From assembly GCA_024398615.1 (NCBI GenBank), contig JAKSIU010000005.1, positions 1 through 64,000 on the forward strand: DNA of 64,000 nucleotides, read 5' to 3'. The position numbers and the translations under genes are program-made. The DNA is from Bacteroidaceae bacterium. GTDB lineage: Bacteria; Bacteroidota; Bacteroidia; Bacteroidales; Bacteroidaceae. The notes under the pieces are model-generated. The model was not told the DNA's origin. It searched no databases and saw only the letters and a list, made by a program, of their open reading frames with translations. The first letter of the stretch is position 1. Every line of letters starts with the position of its first letter. Below are positions 35,022 through 44,370 of the stretch, one piece after another.

Positions 35022-38000
35022 ATGAGAAAATCATTGAACGACTATGTAGGAAAGTCCCTCAGGGCCTTTCTTGCAGCGGCTGTCATGCTTATGGGCACAA
35101 CGCTTGCGTATGCCCAGTCCGGTACGAAAGTGTCCGGAAGCGTAACAGACAAGAATGGCGAGCCTATTGAAGGTGTAGCCATTCAGGTGCAGAATGAGAA
35201 CAGTCATGCAATCACTGACGGAAGCGGCAAGTACACGCTGAACGTTTCCGATCCCAAGAAGGCTGTTCTGGATTTCTTTTATCTTGGAATGCAGCAGCAG
35301 ACTGTTGAACTGAACGGTAAGACACAGCTCAACGTGACAATGCTTGAGAGCAACCAGTACCTTGACGATGTTGTCGTAATAGGTTACGGTTCAGCTCTCA
35401 GAAAGGACCTTACCGGTTCTGTATCTACTGTCGATGTCGAAGAACTCAAGTCGCGTCCTGTCACAACCTTTGACGAGGCTCTGCTCGGTAAGGCTGCCGG
35501 TGTCCAGGTAACCAAGAACGACGGTGCCCCTGGCGGCGGTTTCAGAATCCGTGTCCGTGGCGGTTCTTCACTGCAGCGTGGTGTTGACCCTCTGTACATC
35601 ATTGACGGAATTCCTACTGAGGTCCACAACCAGTATATAGAAGGTGGAGCAGATCTGTTCTATATGTTCTCAGGCGACATCAGCGCAAGTGCCACATCTG
35701 AGGCATATACCCGTACACTCAATGCTCTTGCAGGTCTGAATCCTAACGATATCGAGTCAATCACAATCCTTAAGGATGCTTCTGCAACCGCCATTTACGG
35801 TTCAAAGGCAGCCAACGGTGTCGTTGTGATTACAACCAAGCGCGGTGCAGCCAACAGCAAGCCGAAGATTGACTTCAACTACAGTTATGGTTACAATGTG
35901 GCATCACCACAGGAGGTTCTTACAGGCGATGAGTGGATCAAGGCATTCACCCAGGCATGTGAAAACGACCTCAAGATTCTGGAGAAGAACAAGTATGCCT
36001 TGAGCGAAAGTTCATTCAACAAGCAGACAAAGAAGCTTAATGATCTCATGGCAGAACTGGCTGAAGTCAAATCAGCCAACACAGACTGGCTTGATCTCCT
36101 TCTCCGCAATTCAGCAACCCATAACGCCGATGTCTCGATTTCTGGCGGTAATGACGTGTCACGTTACTACACATCGCTTTCATATACAAATCAGGAAGGT
36201 ACTGTAATCAATACCGGATTCGAGCGCTATGCTGGAAAGATCAGACTTGACAACAACCTTTCCAAGAAGGTCAGAACCAATATCAACATCAACTTCAATT
36301 ACACGAATAACGATGTTACCAACGGTTCTTATGGCCAGGCTCTGGCTGCTCCTTCAATTCTTCCTGCATATAACGAAGACGGCACCCTTGCCGATTACAG
36401 TGATGCATCGAAGTATTCATTCGGCAAGTATTTTGCCAAAGCATATGAGGGATATCTGAACCCGCTTGCAGTAGCTCAGGCTGTCAACAATGCCAAGACT
36501 TACGGCTTCAAGGGTTCAATGGGTCTTGAATGGGATGTTCTGGATGAACTGGTTTTCCGTACAACCGGATCATTCGATTACAGCAATTACAATCAGTTGA
36601 ACTACATTCCAAGTTATCTGCAGCTTGGCAATGCCAGCAACGGTTCAAGAGAAAACCACAAGGGCAGCGGTACTGAAGCCCAGTCCATCACAACCGGTAT
36701 CTTCTGGGAGAATACCCTTAGCTACAACAAGATATTCAACGGCATACACCACATTGACGCTGTGATCGGTCATGCTTGGGAAAGCCGTCGTGCCAGCTTC
36801 TTCTCGGCAAGCGGAACCGGATATCCCGATGACACCACTCTTACAGGTCTCAGTTCAGCAATGACTGCCACGCGTGTAAGCGGTGCCAATCCTTCAATTT
36901 CAAATGCACTCCTTTCATTCTACGGACGTGTCAACTACACTCTGTTGGACAAGTATCTGTTCACATTCACGGGCCGTTCCGATACATCATCCAAGTTCTC
37001 GAAGGCCCATCGTACGGGTTACTTCCCCTCTGGCGCCATTGCATGGAGAATCAGCGAGGAAGGATTCCTTAAGGACGTGAAGTGGATTGATGAGATCAAG
37101 CTGCGCGCCAGCATTGGACGCACCGGTACTCAGGATATTTCAGATTACATGTACATGACTCTGTTCGCATGCGATTCATACGCAGACGCTTCAGCCCTCT
37201 ATGCTTCCCAGCTGGGTAACGACGATATCAAGTGGGAGTCAACCAAACAGAAGGATCTGGGTATTGACTTCTCATTCCTGAACGGACGTCTGGGCGGTAC
37301 TTTCGGAGGATATTGGAAAAATACCGACGGTGCTCTGTTCAATGTTGTTGCAGCTCCAAGTTCAGGCTTCCCTGGCTATGTCTCCAATTTTGCCGAACTT
37401 TCCAATAAGGGTCTTGAACTTGAACTTTTTGCTGATCCCATCAGAACAAAGAATTTCACATGGCATGTAGGTTTCAACGTTTCACGTAACATTTCATGCG
37501 TCGAGAAGATTGCAGGCGAAATTGATGTTTATGAAGCAGGTACCGATGTCCTTGTGCAGGGCATGCCTCTTGGCGTCCTCTACGCATACAAGGCCGATGG
37601 CATTATCGAAACAGAGGAAGAACTTGAGGAATACAAACAGCTGTTCTATGACATCAAGGGAATTGAAAATTACTGGAGCAGCGACTATCCCTGCCTTTCT
37701 GTAGGTGATCCCAAGTTCGCACTCAACGAAAGGGCACGTGATTATCGTGACGTGATCGGTGACATCAATCCTGATTTCTATGGTGGTTTCAACACTCAGT
37801 TCAATTATAAGAACTGGTTCATGAACGCATCATTCACATACGCATACGGCAATCAGCTCCTTTATGTAAGGGATAAGGACGATATGTCGTTCGGATACAG
37901 CTCAAATGGCCAGTTTGCCAACCGCAGTCCGCAGGCTCTGAACCCAGATGAGGGCCGTGCAAACGTCCATGCCAATCCGAGCCACAGACTTATGCTCAGC

Positions 38001-38264
38001 AGTGTCAATATGTACGATGCTTCATATCTGAGAATGAATTCACTTTCAATAGGTTGTAACATTCCTGCAAAGTTCCTGCAGAAGGCCAACATGACAAGCG
38101 GTTCAATCTATCTGTCAGGAAGCAATCTGTTCACTCTGACCAAATATCCGGGTGCTGACCCTGCAATCTGCAATGATCCGTACAGCATCAGTGGCGGTGG
38201 ACTTGACGTGAGCTCATATCCTTACTCACGTACTTATTCATTAGGAGTTCGTTTCGGTTTCTAA
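35022..38264 (+). CDS. SusC-like TonB-linked outer-membrane transporter
   Basis: A 1080-residue SusC/RagA family transporter. A signal peptide (to about AYAQ) is followed by the CarboxypepD_reg domain (VSGSVTDKNGEPIEGVAIQV), the TonB-box region DDVVVIGYG, a plug domain with the SusC signature GxxxxIRVRGGSS and LYIIDGIP, ITILKDASATAIYGSKAANGVVVITTK, and a 22-strand-type barrel ending in LGVRFGF. It forms the energised channel under the SusD lid encoded 13 nt downstream. No glycosidase gene adjoins, so the imported substrate may be a peptide or a glycan processed elsewhere. Confidence 0.95.
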   Translation: MRKSLNDYVGKSLRAFLAAAVMLMGTTLAYAQSGTKVSGSVTDKNGEPIEGVAIQVQNENSHAITDGSGKYTLNVSDPKKAVLDFFYLGMQQQTVELNGKTQLNVTMLESNQYLDDVVVIGYGSALRKDLTGSVSTVDVEELKSRPVTTFDEALLGKAAGVQVTKNDGAPGGGFRIRVRGGSSLQRGVDPLYIIDGIPTEVHNQYIEGGADLFYMFSGDISASATSEAYTRTLNALAGLNPNDIESITILKDASATAIYGSKAANGVVVITTKRGAANSKPKIDFNYSYGYNVASPQEVLTGDEWIKAFTQACENDLKILEKNKYALSESSFNKQTKKLNDLMAELAEVKSANTDWLDLLLRNSATHNADVSISGGNDVSRYYTSLSYTNQEGTVINTGFERYAGKIRLDNNLSKKVRTNININFNYTNNDVTNGSYGQALAAPSILPAYNEDGTLADYSDASKYSFGKYFAKAYEGYLNPLAVAQAVNNAKTYGFKGSMGLEWDVLDELVFRTTGSFDYSNYNQLNYIPSYLQLGNASNGSRENHKGSGTEAQSITTGIFWENTLSYNKIFNGIHHIDAVIGHAWESRRASFFSASGTGYPDDTTLTGLSSAMTATRVSGANPSISNALLSFYGRVNYTLLDKYLFTFTGRSDTSSKFSKAHRTGYFPSGAIAWRISEEGFLKDVKWIDEIKLRASIGRTGTQDISDYMYMTLFACDSYADASALYASQLGNDDIKWESTKQKDLGIDFSFLNGRLGGTFGGYWKNTDGALFNVVAAPSSGFPGYVSNFAELSNKGLELELFADPIRTKNFTWHVGFNVSRNISCVEKIAGEIDVYEAGTDVLVQGMPLGVLYAYKADGIIETEEELEEYKQLFYDIKGIENYWSSDYPCLSVGDPKFALNERARDYRDVIGDINPDFYGGFNTQFNYKNWFMNASFTYAYGNQLLYVRDKDDMSFGYSSNGQFANRSPQALNPDEGRANVHANPSHRLMLSSVNMYDASYLRMNSLSIGCNIPAKFLQKANMTSGSIYLSGSNLFTLTKYPGADPAICNDPYSISGGGLDVSSYPYSRTYSLGVRFGF

Positions 38265-38277
38265 AGCATGAGATAAT

Positions 38278-39750
38278 ATGAAAAAGATAAATAGAATATT
38301 GGCAATTGCCGGTTTTGCCGGAGCGGCAGTACTTGGCACGACATCGTGCGAAGACAAGCTGAACGCTCTTCCAAGCCAGGAAGTGGTTTATGAAAACCTT
38401 ATTTATGACAGCAATTCAGCCGAGGTTGCATTGAATGGTGTTTATTATTCCTATGCACTCTGCTCGGAAGACTACAACGGAGTCAAGTGCGCAGGCAATC
38501 CTATGTACACTGAAATCCTTCCGTCATATTTTGCAGGAACATTGACATCGGATAACTGGTGGGGCGAAATGCTGGAACCGGGTGCATCATCCGATGATAA
38601 TGTCAACTATCTCTGGACCACAATCTACAACAGATTCGTTTCATCGAACTATGTGATTGAAGGTGTCGAAGGTGTTGATTCAAAGCTTTTCAGCGGAAAC
38701 AGAAAGAATGAGATCATTGCCGAAGCCAGGACAATCCGTGCCATCGGACATTACAATGCACTTCTTTATTTCGGCTACAGCTGGGACATCAACAGCCAGT
38801 ATGGTGCAATCCTTCGTGATAAGGTTATGTCTGTAAGCAACGTTCCTGCAGGCAGGGCAACTGTGAAGGAAACATATAACAGCATTCTTGCTGACCTTGA
38901 CTTTGCCATTGCAAATGCATCGGACAACTGCAGCAACTACCGTTTCAGCAAGTGGTTCGCCGAAGGTATGAAGGCCAAGGTCCTGCTTCACAGAGGACAG
39001 GAAGGTGACTATGCCGAAGCTGCAAAGCTCTGCAAGGACATTATCGACAATGGCCCGTATGAACTTGAAGGAAACACAATGGACATCTATCGTACAAAAG
39101 GTCTGAAGAGCAAGGAAATCATCTTCGCCATCAAGCCCAAGACAGAGCAGTCTACAGTTATGGAAGGCTATTATACATATTCCAATGATATGTTCAACCT
39201 TATTCCTGCAGTTGCCGGACTTTATGCCGATACCGATACGAGAAAGGCTGATATAGAGCAGGAACAGGAAGTCGTGGATAATGCAATGGTTGTCATGTCT
39301 GACGGACTTGCACTTAATCTGCGCCATTATACTCTTGACCAGATTGACAACTATGATCTTGATGAAGTGGCCGAGACCATGGTCGAGATGAGACTGTCTG
39401 AGATTTATCTGATGTATGCAGAGGCTCTTATCAGACTCAATAAGGTGAATGAGGCCATGCCGTTCATCAAGGAGGTCGAGATGCACGCAGGTGTTACTGA
39501 TTTCACTGCATTCGATGCAATTGATTCGGCTGACGGTGCAATGGCTGAACTTTTCAATGAGTTCATCAGAAACTTTGTGTGCGAATCAGGTGTTGATGCT
39601 GCTGTAATGCTCAGATTCCCGAAGAATCTTGTTCAGACCGTTTCTTCAAAGTTTGAAAAGGAAGAGTACTATATTCTTCCAATTCCGACAGAGGAATTCG
39701 ATGCAAACAGTGGTCTTGACCGTATTGCGGATCAGAATCCCGGATATTGA
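38278..39750 (+). CDS. SusD-like surface lipoprotein
   Basis: A 490-residue RagB/SusD family ligand-binding lipoprotein. The lipobox ends TTSC with C24. TPR-like helices typical of the family are visible, including RAIGHYNALLYFGYSWD, and the C terminus has the standard PIPTEEFDANSGL..QNPGY ending. It would cap the SusC barrel and select the ligand. The operon seems to end here, as an inverted repeat follows at 39758-39787. Confidence 0.95.
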   Translation: MKKINRILAIAGFAGAAVLGTTSCEDKLNALPSQEVVYENLIYDSNSAEVALNGVYYSYALCSEDYNGVKCAGNPMYTEILPSYFAGTLTSDNWWGEMLEPGASSDDNVNYLWTTIYNRFVSSNYVIEGVEGVDSKLFSGNRKNEIIAEARTIRAIGHYNALLYFGYSWDINSQYGAILRDKVMSVSNVPAGRATVKETYNSILADLDFAIANASDNCSNYRFSKWFAEGMKAKVLLHRGQEGDYAEAAKLCKDIIDNGPYELEGNTMDIYRTKGLKSKEIIFAIKPKTEQSTVMEGYYTYSNDMFNLIPAVAGLYADTDTRKADIEQEQEVVDNAMVVMSDGLALNLRHYTLDQIDNYDLDEVAETMVEMRLSEIYLMYAEALIRLNKVNEAMPFIKEVEMHAGVTDFTAFDAIDSADGAMAELFNEFIRNFVCESGVDAAVMLRFPKNLVQTVSSKFEKEEYYILPIPTEEFDANSGLDRIADQNPGY

Positions 39751-39757
39751 TTTTAGT

Positions 39758-39787
39758 TGACTTGCGGTCGCAAGAGACCGCAAGTCA
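39758..39787 (+). terminator. Hairpin after susD
   Basis: TGACTTGCGGTC (39758-39769) and GACCGCAAGTCA (39776-39787) pair perfectly over 12 bp with a 6-nt loop. No long T-run follows, so it may act as a weak terminator or as a 3' mRNA stabiliser. Confidence 0.6.
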
Positions 39788-39800
39788 TTTGGATTATCTC

Positions 39801-39833
39801 AAAAAAAAGGCCCTGCCAAACGGCAGAGCCTTT
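39801..39833 (-). terminator. Rho-independent terminator of rpsP
   Basis: Minus strand: AAAGGCTCTGCC (39833-39822), a 4-nt loop, then GGCAGGGCCTTT (39817-39806) with one mismatch, followed by a run of T. It lies 25 nt past the rpsP stop. Read on the plus strand the hairpin could also stop leak-through from susD. Confidence 0.8.
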
Positions 39834-39857
39834 AATTTTCGCTTTCAGACTGGATGC

Positions 39858-40415
39858 TTAAGCTTCTGCGGGAGTTTCTTCCTGTGCGGGAGCCTCTTCC
39901 TGAGCTGCTTCTTCCTGAGCTGCAGCGGCTGCTGCTTCAGCTGCCTGAGCTGCTGCCTCGGCCTTCTTGGCTGCTACCTTCTCGGCGATAGCCTCGTTGA
40001 CCTTCTTTTCAGCTTCGAGCTTTGCCTTGCCGAGTTCACGCTTTGCCTGTTCGTCCTTGACAACGATAGCCTTGAGTGAACTTTCCTTGGCCTGCTTCCA
40101 TGCGTCGAACTTTGCCTGTGCTGCGGCTTCGTCGAATGCGCCCTTCTTTACACCACCCTGAAGATGCTTCATCAGGTACACGCCTTCACGTGAAAGGATG
40201 TTGCGGGCAGTGTCTGTAGGCTGTGCGCCAACGTTTACCCAATACAGTGCTCTTTCGAAATTCAAATCTACTGTAGCAGGATTGGTGTTGGGATTGTAAG
40301 TACCAATCTTCTCAATAAACTTTCCATCACGTGGAGCTCTGGTGTCTGCAATAACGATTGAATAGAAAGCGTAAGCCTTGTGGCCACGTCTCTGCAATCT
40401 GATCTTTGCTGCCAT
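39858..40415 (-). CDS. rpsP: 30S ribosomal protein S16 with long C-terminal tail
   Basis: A 185-residue S16. The first 80 or so residues are canonical ([69 protein letters not shown]). The remainder, about 100 residues, is a Bacteroidetes-type extension rich in Lys then in Ala and Glu, predicted helical and probably reaching from the ribosome surface. It stands alone, with its own promoter and terminator. The tail's role is unknown. Confidence 0.96.
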   Translation of the reverse strand: MAAKIRLQRRGHKAYAFYSIVIADTRAPRDGKFIEKIGTYNPNTNPATVDLNFERALYWVNVGAQPTDTARNILSREGVYLMKHLQGGVKKGAFDEAAAQAKFDAWKQAKESSLKAIVVKDEQAKRELGKAKLEAEKKVNEAIAEKVAAKKAEAAAQAAEAAAAAAQEEAAQEEAPAQEETPAEA

Positions 40416-40477
40416 AAGTTTTTGTTTTTTATTGATTAATTAATGATTTGAATAGCCGCCAACTCGTAACGGCGCCG

Positions 40478-40508
40478 CAAAATTATTACATTGTATCCAT
40501 TTCGGCAA
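40478..40508 (-). promoter_or_regulatory. Promoter for rpsP
   Basis: On the minus strand TTG (40508-40506), 20 nt, then TAATTTTG (40485-40478). A leader of about 55 nt follows. The interval 40416-40626 otherwise holds only this and the divergent rseC-rnf promoter. Confidence 0.7.
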
Positions 40509-40586
40509 CTTTTCCATGCTATTTTTTGGAGTACATGCCAGTCTTGACTAAAACGCAAGCTTATGGCATAAAAATACCATGAGCAT

Positions 40587-40617
40587 TTGAGCGGTGAAGT
40601 AATTTTTGGTATTTTTG
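40587..40617 (+). promoter_or_regulatory. Promoter for the rseC-rnf operon, close to the start codon
   Basis: TTG at 40587-40589, 20 nt, then TATTTTTG at 40610-40617, an excellent match. The ATG at 40627 is only 9 nt after the box, so the mRNA would have almost no leader. Confidence 0.7.
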
Positions 40618-40626
40618 CATATTGTT

Positions 40627-41058
40627 ATGGGTAAGCGCGCAAAGCAGGATATCGGAATCTCCCATCCGGGAACGGTCATGGCTGTGAATGGCAATGCCGT
40701 CATCGTGAAGATTGTTCAGGTATCGGCTTGCAGCGGATGCCAGGTCAGGAATCTGTGCCGTATCTCGGAAATGAAGGAGAAAACGGTTCAGGTCTTTGTC
40801 GCGCATCCGGAGAATTACCTTGTGGGTCAGGAAGTGACTGTGACAGGTAGTGAAAGCCAGGGAATGAAGGCTGTGCTGCTTGCTTTCGGACTTCCGCTGC
40901 TGATTCTTCTTGCGGTTCTTTTTGCCGTTATCGGTATATGGAACAGCGAAAAGATCGCGGTTCTGGCCGCAGTGGTCGTTCTGGCGTGCTACTATACGGT
41001 GCTGTTTCTGAAGAAGGACAGGATCGGGAAGGAATTCCAGTTCTCGATTCGGGACTGA
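40627..41058 (+). CDS. RseC/SoxR-reducing-system-like membrane protein
   Basis: A 143-residue inner-membrane protein of the RseC family, first gene of the rnf operon. The N-terminal cytoplasmic domain has HPGTVMAVNGNAVIVKI and a cysteine cluster C35, C38, C44 (SACSGCQVRNLC), followed by two membrane helices (about 77-98 and 103-122) and a basic tail. In proteobacteria RseC and Rnf (Rsx) together reduce SoxR; in Bacteroidetes the linkage suggests an assembly or electron-transfer role for Rnf. The ATG at 40627 is used; an in-frame ATG 21 nt upstream lies between the promoter boxes. Confidence 0.85.
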   Translation: MGKRAKQDIGISHPGTVMAVNGNAVIVKIVQVSACSGCQVRNLCRISEMKEKTVQVFVAHPENYLVGQEVTVTGSESQGMKAVLLAFGLPLLILLAVLFAVIGIWNSEKIAVLAAVVVLACYYTVLFLKKDRIGKEFQFSIRD

Positions 41059-41117
41059 AGGGATGCGGCAGGGCTTGTTTGAATTGAAAACGAAACAAAT
41101 AATATAGTAATAGTAAC

Positions 41118-42017
41118 ATGTCACCAATTTTGACGGCAATTCTTGTCCTTGGCGCCATCGGACTCATTCTGGGTCTGGTGCTGTTCCTTGTGGCGAAGAA
41201 ATTCCATGTTGATGAGGATCCCAGAGTGGGGCAGATCATCGAAATCCTTCCTGGAGCCAATTGCGGAGGCTGCGGTTATCCCGGCTGTGCCGGTTTCGCC
41301 CAGGCCTGCGTGAACAGCGATTCCATGGACGGACTCAAGTGTTCGGTATGTAAGAGTGAGGTAATGCAGCAGATCGCGGCCATAACAGGTCATGCGGTTC
41401 AGGAATCACTGCCCAAGGTAGCTGTAGTACGATGCAATGGTTCCTGCCAGAACCGCCCGCGCGTCAATACCTATGACGGCGCACGCAGTTGTGCTGTGGC
41501 CGCGCTTCAGACTGGTGGCGAGACGGGATGCTTCTATGGATGTCTGGGCTGCGGTGACTGTGTGTCTGCATGTAAGTTCGATGCCATCCATATGGATCCG
41601 GAGACCGGACTTCCCGTTGTCGATCAGGACAAGTGTACCGCCTGCGGTGCATGTGCAAAGGCCTGTCCGAGAAATATCATCGAACTCAGGAACAGGAATA
41701 AGCTTGATCGCCGTGTGTATGTGAGTTGTGTCAACAAGGATAAGGGACCTGTTGCCAAGAAGGCATGTTCTGCAGCTTGCATAGGTTGTGGAAAGTGCGT
41801 CAAGGCCTGTCCGTTCGAGGCCATCAGCCTTGAGAATAATCTGGCATATATTGACTTCGAGAAGTGCCGCCTTTGCCGCAAGTGCGTTGACGAATGTCCG
41901 CAGCACACGATTCTTGCAGTCAATTTCCCTCCAAAGAAAGTCGTGACCGAACAGCCGGCAGCCGATGCCCAGCCGACAGTAGCACCGGCTCAGGACCAAG
42001 AACAGAAAAACAGTTAA
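41118..42017 (+). CDS. rnfB: Electron transport complex subunit RnfB
   Basis: A 299-residue iron-sulfur subunit that takes electrons from reduced ferredoxin. One N-terminal membrane anchor (about 4-26), then the 4Fe-4S motif CGGCGYPGCAGFAQAC, then a ferredoxin-like region with CxxCxxCxxxC sets (CLGCGDCVSAC, CTACGACAKACP, CIGCGKCVKACP, CRLCRKCVDECP). The Pro/Gln/Ala tail of about 30 residues is low complexity. It is followed 4 nt later by rnfC. Confidence 0.95.
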   Translation: MSPILTAILVLGAIGLILGLVLFLVAKKFHVDEDPRVGQIIEILPGANCGGCGYPGCAGFAQACVNSDSMDGLKCSVCKSEVMQQIAAITGHAVQESLPKVAVVRCNGSCQNRPRVNTYDGARSCAVAALQTGGETGCFYGCLGCGDCVSACKFDAIHMDPETGLPVVDQDKCTACGACAKACPRNIIELRNRNKLDRRVYVSCVNKDKGPVAKKACSAACIGCGKCVKACPFEAISLENNLAYIDFEKCRLCRKCVDECPQHTILAVNFPPKKVVTEQPAADAQPTVAPAQDQEQKNS

Positions 42018-42021
42018 GCGT

Positions 42022-43362
42022 ATGTCGAATACATTTAAAATAGGTGGTGTCCACCCAAATCCAAGCAAACTGACAGCCAACAGGGCCATTGAGCCTGCAG
42101 CGCTGCCTGTTCAGGCTGTGTTCCCGCTTTCTCAGCATATCGGTGCTCCGGCCGTTCCGTGTGTCGCCAAGGGCGATCAGGTCCTGGTCGGTACTGTGAT
42201 TGCCCAGCCGGGCGGATTCATGTCAGCTGCAATCCATTCATCGGTTTCAGGTAAGGTTGCAAAGATCGATACTGTCATTGATGCAAGCGGCCAGCGCAAA
42301 CCGGCTATCTTCATTGATGTGCAGGGTGACGAATGGGACCCGTCAATTGACAGAAGCACAACTCTTGTGCAGCAGCTCAATCTGACCAAGGAGGAAATTA
42401 TCGAACGCATCAAGAATGCAGGCGTTGTCGGTATGGGCGGCGCATGTTTCCCGACTCATGTAAAGCTGTGTCCTCCTCCGACATGCAAGATAGACACTCT
42501 GATAATCAATGCAGTGGAGTGTGAACCATATCTGACGGCCGATCACCGTCTCATGTTGGAATATCCGGATCAGATTATTGTCGGTGTTCGCATAATCATG
42601 AAGGCTCTGGGCATTGACCGTGCTGTTATCGGCATTGAGGAAAACAAGCCCGATGCCATAGAACTTCTCCAGAGAAAGGTCATGATGGTAAGCGGAATAG
42701 AGGTCATGCCACTCAAGATGAAGTATCCGCAGGGTGGTGAAAAGCAGCTTATCGAGGCTGTGACAGGACGTCAGGTTCCGCCTCCTCCCGCACTTCCCGC
42801 CAACGTTGGTTGCGTGGTGCAGAATGTCGGTACCGTCTATGCAATCTACGAGGCTGTAATCAAGAACAAGCCGCTTATCGAGCGTATCGTTACCGTTACC
42901 GGAGACAGTGTCAAGAATCCATGCAATCTGAAGGTCCGTATGGGTACACCTGTCAGTCAGATCATAGAACAGGCCGGTGGCATGCCTGAAGATACAGGCA
43001 AGCTCCTGTCCGGCGGTCCGATGATGGGACGTCCTCTTCTCGGGGCCGATGCTCCGGTGGTCAAGGGAACATCGGGCATTCTCATGCTGCCTGAAAAGGT
43101 GGCTGAACGTCGCGAGGAACGCAACTGCATACGTTGCGCCAAGTGTGTCGACGCCTGTCCTATGGGACTTGAACCCTATAAGCTGGCTACCGCCACACAG
43201 CAGCAGGATTGGGAGAAATGCGAACAGGAATGGATACTGAGCTGCATAGAATGCGGCTGCTGCCAGTCCACCTGTCCGTCACGCAGACCTCTGCTTGACT
43301 GGATACGCCTGTCAAAGAACAAGGTGAACGGCATTGTCCGTGCACGTCAGGCAAAGAAATAA
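42022..43362 (+). CDS. rnfC: Electron transport complex subunit RnfC
   Basis: A 446-residue peripheral subunit with the NADH- and FMN-binding site. Seen: GGVHP near the N terminus, a flavin/NADH region with GMGGACFPTHVK and NAVECEPYLTADHRLM, a SLBB-like segment (GTPVSQIIEQAGG), and two 4Fe-4S motifs, CIRCAKCVDACP and CIECGCCQSTCP, near the C terminus. There is no long Ala/Lys repeat tail as found in enterobacteria. It catalyses the NAD+/NADH end of the Rnf reaction. Confidence 0.95.
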   Translation: MSNTFKIGGVHPNPSKLTANRAIEPAALPVQAVFPLSQHIGAPAVPCVAKGDQVLVGTVIAQPGGFMSAAIHSSVSGKVAKIDTVIDASGQRKPAIFIDVQGDEWDPSIDRSTTLVQQLNLTKEEIIERIKNAGVVGMGGACFPTHVKLCPPPTCKIDTLIINAVECEPYLTADHRLMLEYPDQIIVGVRIIMKALGIDRAVIGIEENKPDAIELLQRKVMMVSGIEVMPLKMKYPQGGEKQLIEAVTGRQVPPPPALPANVGCVVQNVGTVYAIYEAVIKNKPLIERIVTVTGDSVKNPCNLKVRMGTPVSQIIEQAGGMPEDTGKLLSGGPMMGRPLLGADAPVVKGTSGILMLPEKVAERREERNCIRCAKCVDACPMGLEPYKLATATQQQDWEKCEQEWILSCIECGCCQSTCPSRRPLLDWIRLSKNKVNGIVRARQAKK

Positions 43363-43383
43363 CCGTCAGAAAAGATTCAGACA

Positions 43384-44370
43384 ATGGCACAGAAACTATT
43401 CATATCGACATCACCGCACATCCACTGCGGTGATACAATAGAAAGGAACATGCATTGGGTTATCACGGCTCTCATCCCGGCACTCATTGCATCGTTCATA
43501 GTGTTCGGCATAGGAGCCCTGATAGTGACTGTTACGGCAGTGGCTTCGTGCATGCTTTTCGAGTGGCTCATCTCCAGGTTCCTGCTTGGAAGGGAACGCA
43601 GCACTCTGGGTGACGGCAGCGCCATCATTACAGGTATGCTGCTGGCGTTCAACCTGCCTTCGAACATTCCCCTTTATCAGATCGTCATGGGCTCGCTTGT
43701 CGCTATCGGCATTGGCAAGATGGTGTTCGGCGGACTGGGCAACAACCCGTTCAACCCGGCTCTGGTAGGCCGCGTGTTCATGCTTATCTCATTCCCGACC
43801 AGAATGACATCATGGCCGGAACCGCATCAGCTGCTCTCATACACCGATGCCACCACCTGCGCAACACCGCTCAACCTGATAGGTCAGATTTCCGGCGGCA
43901 ACGCTGCAGCCGCAGATTCACTTCCTTCAGTCTGGAACCTGTTCTTGGGTAACACTGCCGGATGTATCGGTGAAGTCAGCGCACTGGCACTGCTCATCGG
44001 TGTTATCATTCTGCTCTGCAAGAAAGTCATCACATGGCATATTCCTGTTTCCATACTTGCAACTGTTGCAGTCCTGACAGGAATCATGTGGATTGTCAAT
44101 CCGGATCTGTATGTGAATCCTCTGTATCATCTCTGCTCAGGCGGTCTCATGCTGGGTGCATGCTTCATGGCAACCGATTATGTGACATCGCCAATGACGC
44201 ACAAGGGTATGGTCTGGTACGGAATTGGAATAGGCTTCCTGACGGTGATAATAAGGTTCTTCGGTTCCTATCCTGAAGGAATGTCATTTGCCATTCTCAT
44301 CATGAACGCTATAGTTCCGCTTATCAACAACTGGTGCAAACCAAAACATTTCGGGGAGGCAGCAAAATGA
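43384..44370 (+). CDS. rnfD: Electron transport complex subunit RnfD
   Basis: A 328-residue membrane subunit with about nine to ten helices carrying covalently bound FMN. The flavinylation motif is TTCATPL with T161 as the probable attachment residue. The FGGLGNNPFNPALVGR block (115-130) is conserved in the RnfD/NqrB family. Its stop overlaps the rnfG ATG as ATGA. Confidence 0.95.
   Translation: MAQKLFISTSPHIHCGDTIERNMHWVITALIPALIASFIVFGIGALIVTVTAVASCMLFEWLISRFLLGRERSTLGDGSAIITGMLLAFNLPSNIPLYQIVMGSLVAIGIGKMVFGGLGNNPFNPALVGRVFMLISFPTRMTSWPEPHQLLSYTDATTCATPLNLIGQISGGNAAAADSLPSVWNLFLGNTAGCIGEVSALALLIGVIILLCKKVITWHIPVSILATVAVLTGIMWIVNPDLYVNPLYHLCSGGLMLGACFMATDYVTSPMTHKGMVWYGIGIGFLTVIIRFFGSYPEGMSFAILIMNAIVPLINNWCKPKHFGEAAK

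Noticed and set aside
39747-40079. Plus-strand Cys/Leu-rich frame opposite rpsP
   Set aside because: It is the complement of the Ala/Glu-rich S16 tail and terminator; its composition comes from that repeat.
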